64,000 nt of DNA from NCBI RefSeq assembly GCF_040869045.1, contig NC_090324.1:60541346-60605345 (forward strand). Direction: 5' to 3'. This document shows, in pieces, positions 56,985 to 64,000 of the stretch (position 1 is its first letter; the number at the start of each line of letters is the position of its first letter). This DNA is from Eurosta solidaginis (Eukaryota; Arthropoda; Insecta; Diptera; Tephritidae). The notes below the pieces were generated by a model. That model ran no database searches and was not told the origin of the DNA. It was given only the letters and a program-made list of their open reading frames with translations. A program made the translations under genes and the position numbers.

Positions 56985-57330
56985 CTCCTCGTAACAATCC
57001 TTCCGTTCCTCTCCCTCACTCCACTTTCCTATCGATAATCCACCAAAAACCCAGCGCTCCCCCACCGAGGCCAACCAATCACCTTAATGCAGATCCCCAT
57101 CTGCCACAAAACAATTATTTTTCATTTTCAAAATCAAACCCCACTTCACTCACTCACCCCGAGCGAGGACACCAGAACCCTAACGCAGACTCAGGGTCTG
57201 CCACGGAACGCAGATGCACTCAGCCAAAGGAACGAGGCCAAGCAATAACCTAACGCAGATTCGATATCTGCCACAGAACCGAAAGGCATTCGGCCCACTA
57301 GATTTTAATTTAAAAAAAAAAAAAAAACTA
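56985..57330 (+). other. BEL-4 3' flank with three hairpin repeats and an A-run
   Basis: No LTR matching the 5' region follows the stop. Three similar hairpins occur: TAATGCAGATCCCCATCTGC at 57085, TAACGCAGACTCAGGGTCTG at 57181 and TAACGCAGATTCGATATCTG at 57251, each followed by CCAC and pairing GCAGA with TCTGC. The segment closes with a 16-A run at about 57311-57326, flanked on both sides by ACTAGA. Confidence 0.5.
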
Positions 57331-57376
57331 GACAGGTGTTTTCAGCTCATCAGAATAAAGCTGCTCTGAAATTTCT

Positions 57377-58195
57377 TTAGCTTTTTCTGTACTCATTGTG
57401 CCTTCCAATTATTAAATATTTGCCTCTTCTGTTAAAGAAAACTGCGTTTTTGTTGTTTTTATACATAACTGCCATGCATGTATGATTATGTGCCCTCATA
57501 CGTGTATAACCATAATCCTGGCTGTGAAAGGCACTCCACTTAGGCAAATCATTTACGAATGGCTCTCGTCCCCCCTTACAAGCAAGCGAACCTGTAATCA
57601 AATGCACCGGTGCACTAACATGTATGGTACATAAGCCGCAATCGATTCCACTTGTCGCATAAACTCATCTCCCACACGCGCATTCTGCGTATTCATGTCG
57701 TAGGCAAAGTCACCCAAATGATTGATCGCATCGTACATGCCCTTTTGGTATCCTGTTGTAAGCGCGCCAACGATTTTGCATTTTCATTGCCCATATCGCC
57801 TTAGAACGCCACAGTTGGCGCCCAATTATCACCGACAGGCACTGTGCGAAATTCAAAAGGCAGCCCAATTGACCACCACAATGGTAGACATAGGAATGAG
57901 TGTATAAAAGATTTGATAATCTGACCCTATGTATGTATTGTGACTTTTGTTTATCGCCACCATCCACAAATCTCTGGGATGTGCCATTGGCTTGCTGTGT
58001 TAAGCCATCTAAACAATATTCAACAATTGATTCGATGGCATCGTCAGGTGTGGACCATGTTACCACAACTTCATTGGATTGTTCACCCAATGCTAGATGC
58101 ACTTGTTCCGGTTGATAATGAAAAACTTTCTCCACATTTTGCGCAGCAACGCTGGTAATTAATACAATTACAAAGCAAAATTGCAGCGAAGGCAT
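57377..58195 (-). pseudogene. Type 7 (purple) acid phosphatase, internally deleted
   Basis: From the ATG at 58195 a signal peptide (MPSLQFCFVIVLITSVAA) leads into the N-terminal purple acid phosphatase domain: PEQVHLALGEQSNEVVVTWS, then FVDGG, SQYIHRVRLSN and SYVYHCGGQLG. Shifts follow near 57860 and 57760, with GDMGNENAKSL and LGDFAYDMNTQNARVGDEFM surviving in other frames. After AAYVPYM the reading jumps to APVHLITGSLACKGGREPF and WSAFHSQDYGYTRMRAHNHT, the C-terminal part. The catalytic segment with GNHE and later metal ligands is deleted. Intact relatives are secreted or lysosomal phosphatases. Confidence 0.75.
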
Positions 58196-58403
58196 CGGAA
58201 TTCCAGATGACTTTTAACACTTAAACACGAAGTTGCAGGCTGTTTTGCACTTAGTATATATATAGTATAACTATTTGCTTTAATTTCACAAATACAACCG
58301 GTGAAAGTTGCATAAAAATGCACAACCGAATTTTGTGCAATCCAATCAATTTAAATTACATTAGCACACAAGAATCCTATTTATTCATTGCCTTAATATG
58401 CTA

Positions 58404-58660
58404 TACCGTCAAAATGGACGATTCTTTAGCTTGAGTAGATTGTTTTAATTGATCTTTGTCTCCTCTGACAAATCGTATCATCTCGTCGATCTGGTTGGTC
58501 CCACTTGAAGCACACTCCAGAAGCTCTAGACAGCCTTGCAGCCCCAACAAATCGTATGTCAAACTAACTTCGCGTTCCAAAACACCAGCCAATCTTATAG
58601 TTTTTACCCAATCACCAGTAAATGCGTGAAACTTGGGCGTATAAACATCACAATCACGCA
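58404..58660 (-). pseudogene. Unrecognised protein C-terminus
   Basis: A minus-strand frame gives CDVYTPKFHAFTGDWVKTIR, then LAGVLEREVSLTYDLLGLQG, CLELLECASSGTNQIDEMIR and FVRGDKDQLKQ, and stops at 58404. It looks like genuine protein: helical, with balanced composition and no low complexity. I cannot name it. The upstream part of the same frame (to 58745) looks like non-coding translation, so it may be an exon with an acceptor near 58660, or a captured fragment. Confidence 0.45.
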
Positions 58661-58749
58661 AACACGAACATGCATGCGTAATACATATGACCTGTGTAGT
58701 ATGTATCTCCGTACATAAAACACATAATGTGATACAAATTATCAATAAT

Positions 58750-59619
58750 CTAATTAGTGGCAGAATCCAGCACAGTTACTTTTAGCAAATTCTCAGTAAT
58801 GGAATTAACTGATTTTATGGTTTCGAATGTATTAACAACTATAACTGAATTGCCGCTGAGTGAACTACTGGGTATTCCCATATTAATGCTACTACCCACA
58901 TTCTCTGTAATCGGTATGGGTATTGTACTATTAGTACCCATAATGCAACGACTCAATGCGGCATCATGACTTCGCATATGGGCATTCAAACCGTTTTGGG
59001 CACAGAACCTAAGAACTAGCGAAGCATATGGCAGAAAGAATCGTTATTTGTTCACCTAATAGTACAAGTTCGAGATAAAATAATTAAAGGCACCTGGCGC
59101 CATCCTCGTTCAACTTATTAATTGCAATTTGTGCATTTGAAACTATCTATTTAGATACTACATATATGAACATACCTACAAGCCGTTATTGCTTTCTGTG
59201 GGCTGCACAAACTCATTTGTCGAAAGTCCAGGTCCTTTTCAAAAAATTTGACTTGAAGGGAGGCGACCAATACGAGACTTCTGCTGAATGACTCACTGAT
59301 CACGATGATGATCCTGCGTTGTTCGTTTTTTTGAAGGGTTAACTAATCTATGCGTGCGTAGACCCGAAAAATCAGCAAAAGCCTTATCGCATTGATCACA
59401 AGCAAACTTTTTCAAAATTATATGATCAACTGATACAGAAAGCTCTTTAGAATCATGTTTTTGCTTATGATGTAACCTCGAATGTGTTAGTGGATATTCC
59501 ATATTGATAAAACATTTGCCGCATCCTTTACAAACATGTTTCAGGAAATGATAGCGCGATTTATGTTTGGCCAAATCAAGTTCGCTAGTACACTTGCACT
59601 CACATAACACACAAGCCAT
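58750..59619 (-). pseudogene. C2H2 zinc-finger protein fragment(s)
   Basis: The frame 59619-59293 starts MACVLCECKCTSELDLAKHK and gives three finger-like units: CVLC...HKSRYH, CKGCGKCFINMEYPLTHSRL with HH, and CDQCDKAFADFSGLRTHRLV, where the last His is Asn. About 280 bp of non-coding sequence follow. A further piece (58989-58750, reading from FCAQNGLNAHMRSHD) adds the C-terminal half of a finger and a Ser/Thr/Ile-rich tail. It could be a two-exon gene or a decayed copy. The missing His and absent clean splice sites favour decay. Intact relatives bind DNA. Confidence 0.6.
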
Positions 59620-59639
59620 ATAGTTTCACCTAAATTTGG

Positions 59640-59820
59640 TTGTCAACGTATTAAAGTTGCTTGAAATGAATGACCTTTGCGTATATTTAATAGGGCCCTT
59701 ATAAATATCTTAAAAAAAAAAAAAAAAAAAAATGCTGGTAAAATCTTATTTGGTGGATACCGGCTAAACCTGAGTGGATCTCTCCGCTCTCTTTAAGCTT
59801 TTAAGCACGATTCCCCTATT
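59640..59820. other. Spacer with an A-run
   Basis: Non-coding, with a run of 20 A at about 59712-59731. It lies between the zinc-finger and leucine-rich fragments. Nothing else is seen. Confidence 0.4.
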
Positions 59821-60600
59821 TCAAGCATTTTCACAGTGTTCGAAGCTAATTAGATCCAATTGATCAGAATTAGTAATCAATCCCCCTATTGCTTCATTGG
59901 ATCTTGCATAACAATAGTAAAAATGAAGTTCTGGCAGACCTTTGAATCTGTTGGGAAATTCGAATACGTCTCTTAAGATATCAACATTAACGCATATAAG
60001 CTTTTTTACACCATTAAGGAACTCAAATTTCTCAGGCACCATGATGTCATACACGAAATCAAATCCTACGTTTGCAATTTCAATTTCATGCGCATCTTTA
60101 TATAATATCCCTCATATTTTGTAAATAAATCTACTATATTCCATCTTTCAGCAAGACTGCAGGCTATTATTAACATCTTAAGGTTTGCATAAACGTTCTC
60201 ACTGGTTACATCCAAAGAACTAATCCATTTTAGCTCATGACAATTGAGGGTTAGTTCTTCAATTTTACTCCATTTTAAGTTGCTCCTCATACATCAATGG
60301 TTTTACTTTTTTGAAAATATTCAATGTCAACGATTTTAAATTTAATGCTAATAATATGCGTCAAAAATCGCAAATCCTAATTTTTTGCAGCATGTTAGCG
60401 TTAAATTTTCTAAATGGCTGAATGACGCAATGGCAGGGTTCGCCCAATGGCCATTTGGTGCAAAAGTGCGCAAATTCGGGAATGATTCACAGAGGGATCT
60501 GATATCTGCATCATACATAGGTCGGGCTAAGGTTACACGCATTTCGGTCGTACATGGAAAGCCATATAACTTAAGCAACTCAAAGTGCTTACCTGGGAAA
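59821..60600 (-). pseudogene. Leucine-rich-repeat (F-box/LRR type) fragment
   Basis: Three minus-strand frames join with small shifts. 60578-60348 has SLCESFPNLRTFAPNGHWAN and FSHLENLTLTCCKKL. 60290-60066 has KIEELTLNCHELKWISSLDV and NLKMLIIACSLAERW. The third, to 59821, has FLNGVKKLICVNVDIL, GLPELHFYYCYAR and LDLISFEHCEN. The spacing of L..L.L and C residues is that of F-box-associated leucine-rich repeats. No F-box is visible. Shifts near 60340 and 60080 mark it as decayed. It follows the pinocchio-like fragment with no gap. Confidence 0.6.
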
Positions 60601-60608
60601 AATAATAG

Positions 60609-60830
60609 TCACACATTTTGTGGTACGCCACACTGTCCATCACAAAGCGGACATGGGCGCTCTAAACTACAGCCACCACATTCACTGCAATCGAGGGAAA
60701 CATGATCATCAGTCCATGAAACGCCGCAGATGAAGCCGGAGCCCATATGCTAACGCAACTCCTCAATTTTGAGTACATTGTCCACGAAAATTTCCAAAAG
60801 ACTACCCATTAAATCCCAAAGGACTGCAGA
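60609..60830 (-). pseudogene. Pinocchio-like protein fragment
   Basis: On the minus strand, LLEIFVDNVLKIEELR, a TAG, then [40 protein letters not shown]. The cysteine-rich block CGVSW..DHVSLDC.ECGG....RPCPLCDG.C is the hallmark of the pinocchio protein of flies. It ends in GVPQNV and a stop, where relatives continue with a conserved C-terminus, so the fragment is cut there. The in-frame TAG and truncation make it a pseudogene. Resemblance is from memory of the family. Confidence 0.7.
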
Positions 60831-60832
60831 TA

Positions 60833-61079
60833 TCAGAGAATTGTGGACCATGTACGCTGGCTAAAGATATTGCTGTTGGAACTTTTACATTTAATGCAAT
60901 TTAAGCTGACATTTGGAGCTGAACCATTTACTAAGCCCGATGGTGGAGCAACAATGTTAGCCGAAGACACCGTCATTCCATTGGTATTAAGAACATTTCC
61001 AACATTTGGAGAAATACCACAAACATCGGGATCATCAACATCGAAAAGAACATTATCCTCCCACTCGGTGACTACACTT
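60833..61079 (-). pseudogene. Unrecognised fragment fused behind the peroxiredoxin piece
   Basis: It continues in the same frame as the peroxiredoxin fragment: [20 protein letters not shown], then [40 protein letters not shown] and [14 protein letters not shown]. It is Asn/Ser/Val-rich with a CxxC. It is not part of any peroxiredoxin. It could be from the same source gene as the fragment at 61351-61623, with the peroxiredoxin piece between them. Confidence 0.4.
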
Positions 61080-61350
61080 CCTTGCTTACGTGGCGTATTT
61101 ATCCATGCCAGATGTGTGAAATGACTGTCCGTAGAGCAACCGATCACCTCACAGCCAATATTACGGAACTCAGAGACGCGATCAGAGAAAGCAATAATTT
61201 TAGTTGGGCAAACAAATGTGAAGTCCAACGGGTAGAAGAAGAGTACCAGGTATTTTCCTTTGTAATCATTTAAATCGATATCTTTGAATGTGCCTCCAAC
61301 AACAGCAGTTCCCTTGAAGTGCGGTGCGGGGTTTTTTGTAGCTTAGGCAT
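61080..61350 (-). pseudogene. Typical 2-Cys peroxiredoxin fragment (N-terminal half)
   Basis: The ATG at 61350 gives MPKLQK. A one-base insertion in AAAAAACCCC shifts the frame, after which [37 protein letters not shown] (with the peroxidatic Cys of the FVCPT motif) and [20 protein letters not shown] follow, ending RKQG. The resolving-Cys half of the protein is absent. No introns are seen, and the retained end is the 5' end, unlike a LINE-made retrocopy. Intact relatives reduce hydrogen peroxide in the cytosol. Confidence 0.82.
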
Positions 61351-61623
61351 CTTCAAATTCTCATTCGTTGTGCACTCCTCTGGGTATATGGCATTACCAA
61401 TTATTTTAGAAAGATTGAAAGTACGTCTCCGATCTTTGCCAGTACATTCATCCAGTGCGAAGCTTGCAAGATTGGAATTTAAAGATTGGTCAAGTGTAGT
61501 ATCACTAATTTTAGCCGACAAATCCAAATCCATTAATTTGCTTAGCACTGCTGTACGGTGAAAAATTTCGCTTTCTGTTGGTAATAAATCGGGACGTTCT
61601 TGAGATACTGGTATCTCTGGCAT
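61351..61623 (-). pseudogene. Unrecognised fragment fused in front of the peroxiredoxin piece
   Basis: A frame starts MPEIPVSQERPDLLPTESEI, then FHRTAVLSKLMDLDLSAKIS, SNLASFALDECTGKDRRRTF, IGNAIYPEECTTNENLK, and runs in frame into the peroxiredoxin start codon. The composition is that of real protein. I do not recognise it. Upstream, in the same frame behind a TAG at 61634, lies another protein-like stretch. Confidence 0.45.
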
Positions 61624-61633
61624 GGGTACCTAC

Positions 61634-62020
61634 CTTTTTTCCTTCGAGCTGTACTTCATTTTCTGTCTGCGCAAACGTTCATCATTCCAAATAGCTTCGA
61701 TACCAGGTTTTGAATGCTCATTGTTTTGATCATAATTTGCAAGCTGGAAACGGTTAAGAATGAAATTGGAGCCAATATCAACTTCAAGTGCACAAATTGA
61801 TTGCTTTTTCGGAACAATTTGGGGAAGTACTTGCTGCTCCTTCAGCTCGAGAAGGGGATCGCGTACAAGTATATATCACAGAAATGAGCAATTAATGTGC
61901 ATATATGTATGTAGTGTGCGCATCTACGCACCCACCTTTAGTTAGAATATTGTCGGCGACTTGACGAAATTTCACAATTTCCAATGGTACGGGTATAAAA
62001 CTCATACCATACAAATTGTA
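61634..62020 (-). other. Protein-like exons of an unrecognised gene
   Basis: Near 62000-61936 a minus-strand frame gives MSFIPVPLEIVKFRQVADNI, then LTK, and ends at AAAG|GTGGGT, a strong splice donor. After about 70 bp, LELKEQQVLPQIVPKKQSIC, ALEVDIGSNFILNRFQLANY and GIEAIWNDERLRRQKMKYSS follow to 61640. The two parts look like consecutive exons of one host gene. The acceptor is not clear. No family recognised. Confidence 0.4.
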
Positions 62021-62030
62021 ATATCATACA

Positions 62031-63757
62031 CTGTAGAATGTACGGTACATGTGATTCGTATGGATGAAAATTTTTATTCATAACAGCGCCGTTTGTAGCA
62101 AATTCGCGGCTCGACAAACGAATTGAGGATTAAACATATATATTTGCCGTAACTAATGAGGCATCTTCAAATTTGTGATCTGTAATTAAATAAACGAAGA
62201 AAGGATTTACTCGTCTACTTAAATGAAAAATTAACAAATGATAGTACTACGGCCACGCGCCGTAGTAAAAAGAATGAAGCAACGGAAAAAAATCTTTCGA
62301 TTAGTCCCGTTTGTTTCTGAGAAATTTACATTCTATACACGGGTGTGTATGAATGTGCACAATTTTTTTTTATTGTCTTTGCGGCTGGTAAATATCTACC
62401 AGTGCATGGACTTTTGTAAAGGCAAAATGTTGGGGCACTGAAAATGGTAGTAGAAGTTTCGTGAAAACGATAACTACGGTTTATATTGGTACCAAAAATT
62501 CCCAATTTATCGAAAAAAAACAAATCACAAAATAAATCACATCCCAAAACGTCTACCTACCACAACAATTTTCCAAGGTACCAAAATTACTGCCGCCAAA
62601 TAACCAAGTTCAGCATGTTATCGTTTACGTAAAACTTCTTATTGTCGTTCAAATTATCCAACAAAAAAAAAAAAAAAACTGAGAAAAATAGCGCAGAAAA
62701 TATTCGCGTGCTCAGTTACTATATTTCTCTAATCAAAAAAAAATTCATTTCCTATTTAAGTTATTCACAAATTTGTCAAAATGGACTGATTTGGTCAGTA
62801 TCGCCTCCTAATAGTAGTTGGGTGGGCGCGGCAACTCAATACTGTAATGCAGTATACGGTTTCAGTGCGAAAATACTGAAATATTGGTAGAATCTAGGGT
62901 TTGGTAGCAGAAGTCGTAAAAGTAGTAGAAAATGAAAAATGGGTCAAAAAGTTGGTCAAACTACCAATGCGGTAAAGTCCGTGCACTGACTGCCCATATA
63001 CTTATACCACCGTCTGTAAATATATATGCCGAGTTTTAAATGTACATTATATTAGGGATGCATAAAATGACGCAAACGGGTACCGAAGAATCCGTTTCCG
63101 AAAAATCGGTACCGGAGCCAAACACCCTTCGGGAACCGTGCCATTTGCTAAAGGCCATCAATTAAACAGGACTAGAAGCGTACTTGTGGAAAGGTTGAAT
63201 AAACAACTCTCATAAATAACCGAAAGGTAATACAAAAAGAGGAAAATGATACATTCTACAAATGATTCTCCTCATCCAAAACGAACATTTTTTTATTTTT
63301 TATTTACATCGCATACTATTTTGCTGTCCAAACATTTTTTTGTGGCGGGCAGGGAAGTTGTTGGGTTTTAGCACCAACAACACAAATAACAGCGACTCAA
63401 AAGAACCCACGCTATACACTTTCTACCCGGTTCGGCACCAGAATGTGTGAACCGAAAATCGTAAATGCTCATTTTCTGCAGCACTAGTGTGCCCGTGGCC
63501 AACTAAAACGCTGCCGGGTGACACAAAATAAACAAAATAAGGCACTAAAGACCCAGGCACATAACGTGCGGGGAAAGAGGCCATGCACATAATGCACTCC
63601 ACATATGAATATTTTTTTTATGCAGCGACAGATGTTTCCCCTTATGCGCGCGTTAATAAAATTTCCCAAATCCCCAATAATACAACTAGGGACCACTCGC
63701 CCCTGCACTTTGACAATGACCCGACCCATTGAAACCTATTTCACTCCTTTCAGGAAA
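62031..63757. other. Intergenic or mobile-element flank, no gene seen
   Basis: AT-rich, with several A-runs (for example near 62661-62678). Short frames have no family signature. From about 63060 the composition becomes more balanced, and TTCGGCACCAGAATGTG near 63430 resembles part of a primer-binding region. This stretch may be the 5' part of the element whose zinc-knuckle frame starts at 63758. It ends with a polypyrimidine tract and TTTCAG acceptor just before that frame. Confidence 0.35.
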
Positions 63758-64000
63758 ATGGGTCGTTTTGCCGCTTTAAAACGAAACGCTGCCAAGAACG
63801 TCATGCGTTATACGTCGGAATGCCGTGCTTGTTTTAAGCAACATCCCATACGCCTGTGCCCCATCTTTCGAGCCAAAAAACCCGAGGAGCGTCTTTACTT
63901 AGCAATCCGCGGGAGCTGCTGTGGAAATTGCTGGGCTCTAGACCACCGCTCTAACGCATGCCCAAGCCAAGGCCGATGTAAAAAATGCGGCGAAAAACAT
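63758..64000 (+). CDS. Stand-alone zinc-knuckle protein of a BEL-like element, open at right edge
   Basis: From the ATG at 63758 a frame of 81 codons runs to the window end: MGRFAALKRNAAKNVMRYTS, then CRACFKQHPIRLCPIF, a charged linker, CCGNCWALDHRSNACPSQ and CKKCGEKH. Knuckle order and spacing match the extra third frame of BEL-2 (26326-26908), which has CRVCMQTHALRNC, CLNCLALSHATDEC and HCRTCGLRHH. A basic N-terminus precedes the first knuckle in both. A TTTCAG acceptor directly upstream suggests a spliced transcript. RNA binding is inferred. Confidence 0.6.
   Translation, partial: MGRFAALKRNAAKNVMRYTSECRACFKQHPIRLCPIFRAKKPEERLYLAIRGSCCGNCWALDHRSNACPSQGRCKKCGEKH

Noticed and set aside
57326..57360. 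Possible Helitron 3' end (minus-strand CTAG followed by T, with a CAGCT/AGCTG stem upstream)
   Set aside because: The stem is only 5 bp with a long loop and no matching TC end was found, so the signal is too weak to call.
1..64000. CRISPR arrays, operons or prokaryotic features
   Set aside because: No regularly spaced short repeats with unique spacers and no Shine-Dalgarno-led gene strings; introns and retroelements show a eukaryotic genome.

Overview
The window is a repeat-rich stretch of a nuclear insect genome, most likely a higher fly and probably a tephritid fruit fly or close relative. That call is inference. It rests on the BEL/Pao, Gypsy, LOA-like, piggyBac and Hermes/hobo-type elements, on dispersed repeats of a style common in flies, and on fragments resembling fly host genes (pinocchio, 2-Cys peroxiredoxin, type 7 acid phosphatase). 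Nothing looks bacterial: there are no operons, Shine-Dalgarno sites, rRNA genes or CRISPR arrays.

Layout. 1-2657: BEL/Pao gag-pol on the minus strand, unbroken to the window edge (BEL-1). 3285-5800: a dispersed repeat split at a TTAA by an internally deleted piggyBac copy (3621-5159). 5797-6174: half of a Gypsy reverse transcriptase; what looks like the other half lies at 38686-39528. 7709-10259: minus-strand DNA transposon genes (tnp2/Transposase_21-like protein plus a spliced DUF4806-like protein). 11147-12066: a large foldback and direct repeats. 12308-35035: a dispersed repeat with inverted ends that has been entered by other elements. One of these is Gypsy-1 (12859-28388, minus strand, 4-bp target duplication), whose right LTR was itself entered by BEL-2 (19873-27646, 5-bp target duplication). 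Further right are a mag-like Gypsy (28558-32396), several MITEs, a piggyBac fragment and a 151-bp tandem array. 36150-37928: a broken Hermes/hobo-like hAT copy. 39529-50310: BEL-3, split by a LOA/I-type non-LTR element (44631-49884) with a perfect 12-bp target duplication. 51798-56984: BEL-4, an intact 1,728-codon gag-pol whose reverse transcriptase has Tyr where the first catalytic Asp should be.

57377-62030 is different in kind. It is a run of truncated, fused, same-strand host-like fragments: acid phosphatase, zinc finger, leucine-rich repeat, pinocchio, peroxiredoxin and several pieces I do not recognise. It looks like a gene-fragment graveyard or a capture block. At 63758 a stand-alone zinc-knuckle frame begins and leaves the window. 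It has the same layout as an extra third frame found in BEL-2.

Only BEL-1 (as far as visible) and BEL-4 keep long intact frames. Nearly every other frame is broken, and the window reads as a nested record of successive insertions.
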